Positions 1 to 6,520 of a DNA stretch of 9,554 bases are shown piece by piece; position 1 is the stretch's first letter, and each line of letters begins with the position of its first letter. The position numbers were made by a program, and so were the translations under genes. This stretch comes from a bacterium (GTDB taxonomy: Bacteria > UBA3054), in assembly GCA_017538635.1 (NCBI GenBank), contig JAFYIM010000209.1:1-9554 (forward strand). The letters are read 5' to 3'. The notes under the pieces were generated by a model. That model did not search any database, was not told the DNA's origin, and saw only the letters and a program-made list of their open reading frames with translations.

Positions 1-105
1 GGCCTCCTTTGCGAAGTCCAGGTGAAAAGCGGCGTTTTTCGCGCAGTCTCCCAAAGCAAGCTTGGGAACGACTGCGCAGACTCTCACAAAGCCGTAGTCG
101 GGCAT
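1..105 (-). CDS. nadE: Glutamine-dependent NAD+ synthetase, N-terminal fragment (runs off left edge)
   Basis: Only the first 35 codons are in the window. The frame is open from the ATG at 105-103 to the edge. The peptide begins MPDYGFVRVCAVVPKLALGD and continues with a CAKNAAFHLDFAKEA stretch. This is the first strand and helix of the nitrilase-like glutaminase domain of two-domain NAD+ synthetases, where family members start with an xxGFVRVAA segment followed by a P-x-V/L-x-x-x-D-x-x-x-N pattern (known from the family). That domain releases ammonia from glutamine for the C-terminal synthetase domain, which amidates deaminated NAD. Nucleophile and synthetase domain lie outside the window. The ATG is 3 bp after the triple-STAS stop, with GGAG-rich sequence inside the end of that gene, so translation is probably coupled. 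The family call rests on a short stretch; another carbon-nitrogen hydrolase is less likely. Confidence 0.72.
   Translation of the reverse strand, partial: MPDYGFVRVCAVVPKLALGDCAKNAAFHLDFAKEA
41..77 (-). other. Strong hairpin inside the start of the NAD synthetase gene
   Basis: On the plus strand GCGCAGTC (41-48) is the exact reverse complement of GACTGCGC (70-77), and TCCCAA (49-54) of TTGGGA (62-67). Together they form 14 base pairs around a 7-base loop (55-61), with a 2-base bulge (68-69). In the mRNA the structure covers codons 10 to 22 of nadE. No U-tract follows on either strand, so it is not an intrinsic terminator. It could affect early elongation, mRNA stability or processing between cistrons, or be chance. 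Confidence 0.6.
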
Positions 106-108
106 CCG

Positions 109-1311
109 TTACTCTTCTCCGAGCTCCTGACGCTGTATCTTGGCCAGGTACTGGTCAGCTTCCTCGTCGCTGGCGAAGACCTGCTCCTTGGGCAGGGCGC
201 GGATGATCTCGATAACTTTGGCGACCTGGGGCTGCGGCTTACTGATGACCACCGCGCCTTTCTTCTGGAGGACGCCTTTCTGGAGTTTGAAGATGACCCT
301 GATGCCGGCGCTGGAGAGGAATTCCAATTCCGCCAGGTTCAGGATGATGATCTTGGCTTCCGCGGAAATGATCGTATCGACGGTCTTCTCGAAATCAGGG
401 GAGGTGATGCTGTCTAAGCGGCCCTTCAGGAAAATGGTGTAGCCCCTCGGTTCCCTGGGCGTCACCGTGATCTTGAGGTTGTCGTTCTCCGTGACCTTCG
501 GTTCCTCGGTCATTTTATCGACCGCCTGGGAAGCCAGCTTTTCAAGCTCTTTTTTCTGAAGCATGGAGAGATATTTGTCGGCCGCTTCGATGTCCTCGAA
601 GATCTTGTCGTTCGGCAGGGCTCTCACCACCGCCAGAACTTTCGCCACCTGGGGCTGCGGCTTGCTGACGATGACGACGCCTTTCTCTTTCAGGATGCCT
701 TTCTGAAGCTTGAAGATCACTCTGATGCCGGCGCTGCTGATGAAAGTCACGCCTTCCATGTTCAAAATGACGATGCAGATCTTTTCAGAGAGGATCTTGT
801 CCACAACGGCTTCAAGTTCCGGAGCAGTGACAGTGTCAAGACGTCCCGTCGGGGAAATGATCACGCCGCCTTCCTTTCTGGGCGTAACTTCCACCTTGAG
901 GTTCGTGCCCACGACAGTCTCGGCGCTTTTGGCGCTGGCCACTCTTTCAAGTTCCTTTTCCTGGATCGCCGCAAGATATTTGTCAGCCTCTTCCGTATTC
1001 TCGAAGATCTGTTCCTTGGGCATGGCGCGCACTATTTCCAAGACTCTGGCGACCTGAGGCTGCGGCTTGCTGACGACCACCACGCCGCGGTTTCCCAAAA
1101 CGCCTTTCTGCAGTTTGAAGATCACTCTGATGCCGGCGCTGGAGAGAAAATCAACACTGCCAAGGTCTAGGATGATGACCTTCACCTTATCTTTCAAAAC
1201 ACCGTCAACGGCCACTTCAAAGTCGGGAGCCGTTACGCTGTCAAGACGCCCCTGCGGCGCCACTACAAGTCCTCCTCCTTTGCGGGGAGAGATCTCAACG
1301 TTCAATGCCAT
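109..1311 (-). CDS. Triple STAS-domain protein (anti-sigma-factor-antagonist type)
   Basis: This 400-residue protein is three STAS domains in tandem, at about residues 1-116, 137-254 and 278-393, joined by charged linkers. Each repeat has a strand-rich start (E/T-V-T/S-P-R-K/E), a G-R-L-D-S/T-[VI]-T-[AS]-P segment, a hydrophobic strand, then F-[LI]-S-S-A-G-I-R-V-I-F-K-L-Q-K-G and S-K-P-Q-P-Q-V-A. The SSAG motifs (57-60, 192-195, 333-336) sit where SpoIIAA/RsbV-type antagonists carry their phospho-serine, with Ser in place of the usual preceding Asp. STAS antagonists bind anti-sigma kinases when unphosphorylated; three copies suggest a multivalent scaffold or switch (inference). No signal peptide or membrane segment is seen, so it should be cytosolic. 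The ATG has a good AAGGAG site 8 bases upstream and lies 20 bp after frr. Most STAS antagonists are single-domain proteins of about 100-120 residues. Confidence 0.9.
   Translation of the reverse strand: MALNVEISPRKGGGLVVAPQGRLDSVTAPDFEVAVDGVLKDKVKVIILDLGSVDFLSSAGIRVIFKLQKGVLGNRGVVVVSKPQPQVARVLEIVRAMPKEQIFENTEEADKYLAAIQEKELERVASAKSAETVVGTNLKVEVTPRKEGGVIISPTGRLDTVTAPELEAVVDKILSEKICIVILNMEGVTFISSAGIRVIFKLQKGILKEKGVVIVSKPQPQVAKVLAVVRALPNDKIFEDIEAADKYLSMLQKKELEKLASQAVDKMTEEPKVTENDNLKITVTPREPRGYTIFLKGRLDSITSPDFEKTVDTIISAEAKIIILNLAELEFLSSAGIRVIFKLQKGVLQKKGAVVISKPQPQVAKVIEIIRALPKEQVFASDEEADQYLAKIQRQELGEE
287..1141 (-). repeat. Three in-frame tandem STAS-coding repeats
   Basis: The three STAS units are visible as DNA repeats. 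A 27-base stretch around the SSAG codons is identical at 710-736 and 1115-1141 (offset 405 bases, 135 codons). The copy at 287-313 (offset 423 bases, 141 codons) differs at 2 of 27 positions. The codons around K-P-Q-P-Q-V-A are also similar in all three. The repeats arose by internal duplication, recently enough or under strong enough homogenisation to keep DNA identity in the core. Confidence 0.85.
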
Positions 1312-1331
1312 ATTTTTTTCTCCTTAAATTT

Positions 1332-1892
1332 TTACAGCGTCATGATCTCGGTGTCCTTGGCCTTGACCAGGTCATCGACTTTCTTGCTGAAGTTATCGGT
1401 TTCCACTTGCACGCTTTTTTCACCCTGCTTGCGCTGGTCTTCGGTCAGGACTTTGTCCTTTTCCATCTTTTTCAGCTTCTCTATCGTGTCGCGGCGCAGG
1501 TTGCGCAGATTGACTTTCGTCTCTTCGCTGAACTTTTTGGTCAGCTTGGTAAGGTCGCGGCGGCGCTCTTCCGTCAGTTCGGGCATGGGCAGCCTGATGA
1601 CGCGGCCGTCGTCCACAGGGGTGATGCCGATAGGCGAAGCCTGGATGGCGCGGCAGATGGACTGCACGCTGTTGACATCAAACGGTTCTATCTTCAGCGT
1701 CCTGGGCTCCGGGACCGTGATGTTGGCCAAACTTTTGATGGGCGTCATGGCGCCGTAGTATTCGACCTTGATGTCCTCGACGAGGCCGGGGGAAGCCTTG
1801 CCGGTCCTGATCTCCTTGAATTGGTAAGTCAGGTGGTCCAGGGCCTTCTGCATGCTGACTTGCAGCTCTTTGATCTGGGCTTTGTAGGGCAT
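1332..1892 (-). CDS. frr: Ribosome recycling factor
   Basis: This 186-residue protein matches the usual 185-residue length of RRF, which splits post-termination ribosomes together with EF-G in the cytosol. Family hallmarks in order are F-K-E-I-R-T-G-K-A-S-P (near residue 25), V-E-Y-Y-G-A-M-T-P, the I-T-V-P-E-P-R-T-L-K-I-E-P-F-D segment, L-T-E-E-R-R-R-D-L-T-K, and the basic helix L-R-N-L-R-R-D whose arginines contact 23S rRNA. An upstream in-frame GTG (1898-1896) would add two residues, but its first base lies inside the AAGGAG ribosome binding site, so the ATG at 1892 is preferred. In many bacteria frr follows pyrH; here it is the first gene after a divergent promoter and heads an operon with the triple-STAS gene and nadE. 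Confidence 0.97.
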   Translation of the reverse strand: MPYKAQIKELQVSMQKALDHLTYQFKEIRTGKASPGLVEDIKVEYYGAMTPIKSLANITVPEPRTLKIEPFDVNSVQSICRAIQASPIGITPVDDGRVIRLPMPELTEERRRDLTKLTKKFSEETKVNLRNLRRDTIEKLKKMEKDKVLTEDQRKQGEKSVQVETDNFSKKVDDLVKAKDTEIMTL

Positions 1893-1897
1893 AGTCA

Positions 1898-1903
1898 CTC
1901 CTT
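1898..1903 (-). promoter_or_regulatory. Ribosome binding site that fixes the frr start
   Basis: AAGGAG on the minus strand lies 5 bases before the ATG at 1892. The alternative GTG start would begin within this motif and so cannot be served by it. Confidence 0.8.
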
Positions 1904-1930
1904 TTAGGTATGGGATTACATTATTTATAG

Positions 1931-1959
1931 ATTTTACTATTTAAGACGGATAGTGTCAA
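1931..1959 (-). promoter_or_regulatory. Sigma70-type promoter for the frr operon
   Basis: On the minus strand a perfect -35 TTGACA (1959-1954) is followed after exactly 17 bases by TAAAAT (1936-1931), 5 of 6 to the -10 consensus. Initiation would be near 1924, giving a leader of about 30 nucleotides that contains the frr ribosome binding site. It is the best promoter match in the window, consistent with housekeeping expression of frr, the triple-STAS gene and nadE. Confidence 0.82.
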
Positions 1960-2070
1960 CGCATCTTTCGGTTTCCACAAGTATTGCTAGCGTTTTGGAA
2001 AAAGCTTCCTTTTTCCCCGGCCAAAGTTTTAAAATTACCCTAGCCTGCCCCCAACAAAATCAGCATCAAT

Positions 2071-3651
2071 ATGCTTACAAAAGCTTATTCTTTCGCCTCC
2101 TACGGCTCCCAGGCCCGGCTCGTTACCATCGAGGTCAACATCTTCGACAAAGCTAACAGCGAATACGGCCTGGAATTGGAGGATGACAAACAATCGACTT
2201 CCATTATCGGCCTTCCAGACACCGCCGTCAGGGAAAGCAAAGAGAGAGTCCGCAGCGCCATCGTGCACGCCGGGCTGCGCTACCCCAAAGGCGAGATCAT
2301 CATAAGCCTGGCGCCCGCCGACCTGAAAAAGCACGGCCCGGCTTTCGATCTGCCTATAGCGCTCTGCCTGGCCGCCTGGTCCGGGCACCAGAAAGACCTT
2401 GACCCATCCTCAAACGAGAGCAAGATCGCCGCCATCGGGGAGCTCTCGCTGGATGGGAACCTGCGCTCCGTCAGGAACGTCATCAGCTGCGCCGTGGCTG
2501 CCAAAAAGCTCGGTTTCCGCTACCTCATCGTCCCCAGCTATAACGCCAGGGAAGCCGCGCTGGTAAAGGATCTCGTCATTATCCCGGCCGGCAGTTTCAA
2601 AGAGGCGCTGGAAGCTTATCTTGCGCCCGCAAAAAGCCCATCCGTAATCTTTGACCGCAATCTCCTGCTGGAGGCTTCCTTTGATTATGACTGCGATTTC
2701 AGCGAGGTAAAGGGACAGCTCGCCGCCAGGAGGGCCGCCGAGATCGCGGCCGCCGGGGGCCACAATCTTCTGCTCTTCGGACCTCCCGGCTCAGGGAAAA
2801 CATTGTTGGCCAGAAGATTGCCGACGATCCTGCCTCCCCTTAGCGAAGAGGAACTCATAGAGAGCATGCAGATCTATTCGGCAAAGGGCCTCGTCCCTAA
2901 AGACATAAAATTGATGATACGGCGCCCCTTCAGGTCGCCTCACCACTCTGTCTCCCTCTCCGGTCTTATAGGCGGCGGACTCCAGATCGAGCCGGGCGAA
3001 GTGTCTTTGGCCCATAACGGCGTGCTTTTCCTCGACGAATTCCCGGAGTTCGCCAAAAATGTGCTGGAAGCTTTGCGCCAACCCTTGGAAGACGGTTTCG
3101 TCAACATTGTGAGAGTAGCCGGTTCCGTCAGTTTCCCGGCCTCTTTCATGCTGGTGGCCGCCATGAACCCCTGCCCCTGCGGATACCTGGGACATCCAGT
3201 CAAGAAATGCAAATGCCCGCGCCGCGTTGTGGAAGCTTACCGCGCCCGCATCTCGGGGCCTCTGATGGACCGCATCGACATGCATGTGGAAATGCCGTTC
3301 GTCCCCTACGAGGAACTGACCGGAAAGGAAGCGCCGGAAAATTCCCGGGCGATAAGGGAACGCTGCCTGAGAGCCCGAAGCCTGCAGCTGGAACGTTACA
3401 AAAAGGTAAAATTTCGCCGGAACGCCCAATTGAACAGCGCCGCCGCGCAAAAATACTGCCCGCTTACCAAAGAAGCGGAAAGCGCGCTTAAGTTCGCCGT
3501 GACTAAAATGGCCCTTTCCGCCAGGACTTACACGAGGATACTGAGAGTGGCGCGCACTATAGCGGATCTGGCCAATACGGAAAAAATTGAGGAACGGCAC
3601 ATTCTGGAGACGCTCCAGTTCAAAGGCTTCAAGGAAGACGCCCCGGGCTAA
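2071..3651 (+). CDS. comM: ComM/YifB-family AAA+ ATPase (Mg-chelatase-like)
   Basis: This 526-residue protein has the YifB/ComM layout. An N-terminal S5-fold domain like that of Lon spans about residues 1-185 (start MLTKAYSFASYG; GLPDTAVRESKERV at 47-60; SLAPADLKKHGPAFDLPIAL at 79-98). The AAA+ core has Walker A GPPGSGKT (237-244), RSPHHSVSLSGLIGGG (288-303), Walker B VLFLDEF (318-324), ALRQPLEDG (334-342) and GPLMDRID (396-403). A Mg_chelatase_C helical domain lies at about 425-520. Characterised ComM proteins are hexameric helicases that help branch migration during transformation; the wider family is often found in non-competent bacteria, so competence is not proven. Cysteines 368, 370, 380 and 382 form a CPC...CKC cluster, a possible metal site. 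About 12 extra residues occur before GLPD compared with the usual short D-I-S-P-G-L-P turn. The start is set by homology; no good ribosome binding site precedes it. Confidence 0.93.
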   Translation: MLTKAYSFASYGSQARLVTIEVNIFDKANSEYGLELEDDKQSTSIIGLPDTAVRESKERVRSAIVHAGLRYPKGEIIISLAPADLKKHGPAFDLPIALCLAAWSGHQKDLDPSSNESKIAAIGELSLDGNLRSVRNVISCAVAAKKLGFRYLIVPSYNAREAALVKDLVIIPAGSFKEALEAYLAPAKSPSVIFDRNLLLEASFDYDCDFSEVKGQLAARRAAEIAAAGGHNLLLFGPPGSGKTLLARRLPTILPPLSEEELIESMQIYSAKGLVPKDIKLMIRRPFRSPHHSVSLSGLIGGGLQIEPGEVSLAHNGVLFLDEFPEFAKNVLEALRQPLEDGFVNIVRVAGSVSFPASFMLVAAMNPCPCGYLGHPVKKCKCPRRVVEAYRARISGPLMDRIDMHVEMPFVPYEELTGKEAPENSRAIRERCLRARSLQLERYKKVKFRRNAQLNSAAAQKYCPLTKEAESALKFAVTKMALSARTYTRILRVARTIADLANTEKIEERHILETLQFKGFKEDAPG

Positions 3652-5105
3652 CTGATTTTGACGGCTACGAGCGTGACGTCGTCGTAGGGCGGCTCACCCT
3701 CGGTGAATTTGGCCAGGCGCCCCTGGATCGACTGGAGGGCTTCGTAGGGGGAAAGATTTCTGGCGTTCTCCAAGGCCACGGACAATCTTTCGCGCGTGAA
3801 CTCTTCTTTCTTGCGGTTCAAAGCCTCCACGGCGCCGTCGGTGTAGAAAAGGACCATGTCGCCTTTCTGGAGCTGATAGGCGGTGTCCTTGATGGACTGG
3901 CTGAAAATATCGCTTTCAAGAATCGAGAGGACCATGCCCCTGTTCTCGCAAGTTACGACCGGCTCATGCCCCAAGGCCGCCAGGAATGGCTCGTGCCCGG
4001 CTTCCGCGCAGAGCATCTCGCCGGTTTTTGTGTTGATGACGGCGTAAGAGGCCGTGACGAACATTTCCTCGGGGATCAGCTGGATAAGGTGCGTGTTGAG
4101 GTCGGTCAGAAGTTTCGCGGGCGAAAGAACGTTCTTGGAGAGCGCAGACATCAAAGCCCGGGTGGACGCCATGACAAGCCCGGCCGGAATGCCTTTGCCG
4201 GAAACGTCCGCCACCAGAATGCCCAAGTGATCCTCGTCCACTTCGATGAAGTCAAAGTAATCCCCGCCCACGCGGTAAGCAGTCTTGTAGAAAGCCTCCG
4301 CTTCCACGATCCCCATCTGCGCCCTCGATTTCGGCAGAAGATGGCTCTGGATGCTGGCGGCCGTCTCAAGCTGGGAATCGACGCTGGCCTTCTCCCTCAC
4401 GCCTTCGATCATAACGAGGTAGTTGAGCGTCCAGCTTACGATCTCGGACATGCCGCGAGCCAACTCTATGTCCTCGCTGTCAAACTGGGCTTTGCGCTCC
4501 TTGTTGGCTATGACCAGAACGCCCGTGACGGCGCCCTGGGAGCGGACCGGCACAATGAGCATTCCTGAGAGGGCGTAAACTTTGTAGCGCACCTTTTCCT
4601 CGCACTCCTTCCTTCCGAAAACGACGACGCGTTTCTGATCGACGGCCGGAGCGAAAGGCGTCACGTGCAGAGGGAAGGAAGTGTTTCTGAGATATTCCTG
4701 AAGCTTGGCGTCGTTGCCGGCCACGAGCTTCAGTTTTTCCTCGCTGATGTCGAGGCAGCTCGGGAAAAGCCCGGAGCACTCGGAAAGCCTGAGGGTCCCC
4801 TGCTCCCTGTCGTAGGAAAAATAGGCGGCGCAGCCGCTGGCGAAACTTTTTTTGGCGGACAGGGTGAAATGTTTCAAAAGCGCGGCCTTCAGCTCCCCGC
4901 TGTTGGCGTTCTTGTCCTCAAAGTACGTCCTGACCGTTTGGGAGACGTGGCCGAAGAGCGTGACCAAACTTTCTTCCGCTTCCTTGACGCGCTCGGCGTG
5001 CTTTTCAGCCTTCCTCGCCAGCCTTTTGGCGCGAGCCGCCTTCACTAATGCGTAAATGAAGAGAAAGGCCAGCAGAACGGAAATGGCAATCGGAAGATAA
5101 TTCAT
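3648..5105 (-). CDS. Membrane-anchored GAF/PP2C (SpoIIE-type) serine phosphatase
   Basis: This 485-residue protein starts with one membrane helix (about residues 4-22), then a basic, coiled-coil-like stretch (23-50). A GAF-like sensor region follows (about 50-230, ending in a strand G-A-V-T-G-V-L-V-I-A-N-K), then a linker with the S-I-Q-S-H-L-L-P motif that typically precedes RsbU/SpoIIE phosphatases. The PP2C domain (about 265-485) keeps its metal-binding and core motifs: GGDYFD (280-285), ADVSGKG (299-305), AGHEP (369-373), YTDG (421-424) and DDVTL (475-479). Such enzymes dephosphorylate the serine of STAS antagonists, releasing them to bind the anti-sigma kinase. The likely substrate is the STAS protein encoded 22 bp upstream. 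The ATG has a weak GAGGG site 8 bases upstream. Its TAG stop overlaps the stop of the convergent ComM-like gene. The GAF ligand is unknown. Confidence 0.92.
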   Translation of the reverse strand: MNYLPIAISVLLAFLFIYALVKAARAKRLARKAEKHAERVKEAEESLVTLFGHVSQTVRTYFEDKNANSGELKAALLKHFTLSAKKSFASGCAAYFSYDREQGTLRLSECSGLFPSCLDISEEKLKLVAGNDAKLQEYLRNTSFPLHVTPFAPAVDQKRVVVFGRKECEEKVRYKVYALSGMLIVPVRSQGAVTGVLVIANKERKAQFDSEDIELARGMSEIVSWTLNYLVMIEGVREKASVDSQLETAASIQSHLLPKSRAQMGIVEAEAFYKTAYRVGGDYFDFIEVDEDHLGILVADVSGKGIPAGLVMASTRALMSALSKNVLSPAKLLTDLNTHLIQLIPEEMFVTASYAVINTKTGEMLCAEAGHEPFLAALGHEPVVTCENRGMVLSILESDIFSQSIKDTAYQLQKGDMVLFYTDGAVEALNRKKEEFTRERLSVALENARNLSPYEALQSIQGRLAKFTEGEPPYDDVTLVAVKIS

Positions 5106-5127
5106 CGCGAAAGCCCTCGGAAATGAT

Positions 5128-5616
5128 TCAACGCTGCTGCTTGAGGAATTCGACCACGTCCTTGAATTCCACAGCGTTGCGCTCGTTTATTTTTGAAAGG
5201 GTGAGGTGAGCGTCCAGCATAAGGTCGGTTATTTCGACCTTGTCATGGGCTTTGCTGGCGATGGGAGAATAGTCGCCTCCTTCGCCGGGAACAGCGTCCC
5301 TGATGTCAAGGATGTTTTGGAGGCCGAGCGTCGTGAAAATGTTCCTGACATGATCGGAAACGTTGAAAAGCTTCAGCATGCTCTCGCCTTCTTTTTTCGA
5401 CTTCATGCAAAGGGCGACCAAGGTCCCGATGAAGGTGGAGTCCAGCGTTTCGCAGCTCGCAAGGTCGATGAATACGCCCAGGCCCTCGTCGAGGCTTTTC
5501 TTGACAAAATCACGGAAATCAGCAACGGTCTGGAACGTCCCGCGCCCGAAGATCTTTATGTAAGCGGTCCCGTTGGCGACGGCCGCCTCTATTCTGTTGT
5601 TGCTGTGTCCGATCAT
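5128..5616 (-). CDS. STAS-domain anti-sigma-factor antagonist with C-terminal helical extension
   Basis: This 162-residue cytosolic protein has a STAS domain at about residues 8-108. The L-D-S-T-F-I-G-T-L motif (58-66) contains the D-S-T signature of RsbV/SpoIIAA; the Ser after Asp is the usual phospho-acceptor in characterised antagonists. Residues 109-162 form an extra, mostly helical tail (V-E-I-T-D-L-M-L-D-A-H at 127-137, then V-V-E-F-L-K-Q near the end) beyond the usual length of about 110 residues; its role is unknown. It lies directly before the PP2C phosphatase gene, the classic arrangement of a partner-switching antagonist with its phosphatase. No serine kinase/anti-sigma factor or sigma factor is in the window. 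A strong GGAGG site 8 bases upstream supports the ATG. A promoter is possible in the 60-bp gap before it. Confidence 0.9.
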   Translation of the reverse strand: MIGHSNNRIEAAVANGTAYIKIFGRGTFQTVADFRDFVKKSLDEGLGVFIDLASCETLDSTFIGTLVALCMKSKKEGESMLKLFNVSDHVRNIFTTLGLQNILDIRDAVPGEGGDYSPIASKAHDKVEITDLMLDAHLTLSKINERNAVEFKDVVEFLKQQR

Positions 5617-5640
5617 ACTTTATTCCTCCAAAGCCTTTAC

Positions 5641-5669
5641 ATAGTAGCAAAAGTCAAAAAAATACTCAA
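5641..5669 (-). promoter_or_regulatory. Possible promoter for the STAS-phosphatase pair
   Basis: On the minus strand TTGAGT (5669-5664) lies 17 bases before TACTAT (5646-5641), with an extended -10 TG one base upstream. Each hexamer matches consensus at 4 of 6 positions. It falls in the only gap of note (60 bp) in the right two blocks, so the STAS-phosphatase pair may be transcribed apart from the membrane cluster. No convincing terminator precedes it, so read-through is also possible. Confidence 0.4.
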
Positions 5670-5676
5670 ATAGCGG

Positions 5677-6513
5677 CTACATCTGAGAAATAAGCAACCA
5701 CTCCGCCATCAGGAAGTGGACGCGCTCAATAAGGGCGGAAAGCCTGGACATGAAGGTGTTGCCGAAGAAGGCGCCAAGCGCGATCATAAGGTACCAGCGG
5801 CCGATCTTCGAACTGCTTTTTACGATCGTGTTCTTGTTGCCGAAGGCGAAGAAGAAGTACATCAAGACCGAGACGGTGCCGATAACGAAAATGGCGTTCT
5901 CGCAGCCGGCGTAGAAGCGGTCCAGTAACGTCGCGCCCGGCATAACATATTCCGAAGGACAGACGTTCTTGAAAGTGCCTGTGATCTGGGGAATGAGCTG
6001 GTTGAAAGTGTCCTTGAAAGCAAGCCCGGCGCCGGCGCCCAATGATATGCACATGGCGATGCGGCTGACCCAGAAATATTTTTTGCTGTACTGGAAGTAC
6101 CAGAGCAATCCGATGACGCCCGCGAAGATCAAAGCGATCGTTGCCGCGTCGCTGCCGCTCCAGCCGTTCTGGCTCACGTTGACAATGGCTTTCTTAATGG
6201 GAACGAGCCACTGGCTGTAAAGGTTCTGGCGCATGACCACGGCGCAGCTGTACCCGGTGGCGCAGCCAAGCAGCGCGTGCTCGAAGAAGCGGTAGAAGGG
6301 ATTTTCCTTGAAAAGGAAACTGTAAACAGCGATACAGGAAAGAGCCGCGACCCAGGTCTGCAAACGGTAAACGCCGAGGTTCGGAAGGTCGAGGTCTTTC
6401 ACCCTGGCGGCCACGGAAGGCATGCTCCCGGCCCTGAATTCGCCCCAGATCGCCAGACCGAGGACCAGTACGCCAAGAATCATCCAGAAGATCTTACCTG
6501 TGAATTTTGACAT
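5677..6513 (-). CDS. Polytopic inner-membrane protein of unknown function (membrane cluster, last gene)
   Basis: This 278-residue protein has about seven likely membrane segments (near residues 8-25, 49-67, 76-96, 122-140, 148-168, 204-223 and 238-256). Loops carry F-K-E-N-P-F-Y-R-F-F-E-H (68-79), G-A-G-A-G-L (159-164) and, near the end, A-L-G-A-F-F-G-N-T-F-M-S-R-L-S-A-L-I-E-R (245-264). From memory, the K-x-N-P-F-Y-x-x-x-E-H and G-A-x-F-G-x-T-x-M-x-R-x-S-x-L-I-x-R patterns recur in unnamed membrane proteins next to relatives of the upstream genes; I could not check this. The function is not known and no transporter or enzyme signature is seen. A strong AAGGAGG site 7 bases before the ATG overlaps the stop codon of the preceding gene, indicating coupled expression. 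Confidence 0.82.
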   Translation of the reverse strand: MSKFTGKIFWMILGVLVLGLAIWGEFRAGSMPSVAARVKDLDLPNLGVYRLQTWVAALSCIAVYSFLFKENPFYRFFEHALLGCATGYSCAVVMRQNLYSQWLVPIKKAIVNVSQNGWSGSDAATIALIFAGVIGLLWYFQYSKKYFWVSRIAMCISLGAGAGLAFKDTFNQLIPQITGTFKNVCPSEYVMPGATLLDRFYAGCENAIFVIGTVSVLMYFFFAFGNKNTIVKSSSKIGRWYLMIALGAFFGNTFMSRLSALIERVHFLMAEWLLISQM

Positions 6514-6520
6514 GATCAGC

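Larger units (their letters stand above)
1893..2070. other. Divergent intergenic region between frr and the ComM-like gene
   Basis: This is the largest gene-free stretch. It is AT-richer than its surroundings and holds the frr promoter and ribosome binding site. It also has a perfect 7-bp inverted repeat GGAAAAA/TTTTTCC (1997-2003 and 2010-2016, 6-base spacer). That repeat could be an operator or a small hairpin in the leader of the plus-strand gene. No clear plus-strand promoter or Shine-Dalgarno motif is visible before 2071. Confidence 0.5.

Noticed and set aside
41..77. Intrinsic terminator between the triple-STAS gene and nadE
   Set aside because: The hairpin lies inside nadE coding sequence and has no following T-tract on either strand.
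1896..1898. GTG start for frr, two codons upstream
   Set aside because: The GTG overlaps the AAGGAG site, which is properly spaced only for the ATG at 1892; that start also gives the usual family length.
2006..2035. Possible plus-strand promoter with TAAAAT at 2030-2035 before the ComM-like gene
   Set aside because: The -10-like hexamer is acceptable, but no -35 element lies at the right distance (TTCCTT matches only 2 of 6), so it is not reported as a feature.
2791..3600. Long minus-strand open frame opposite the ComM-like gene (269 codons)
   Set aside because: It lies wholly inside a well-supported AAA+ ATPase gene, shows no family motif and is explained by codon bias on the other strand.
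5651..5663. T-tract on the minus strand in the STAS upstream gap as a terminator of the membrane cluster
   Set aside because: No stable stem precedes the T-run, so it reads better as the spacer of a promoter.
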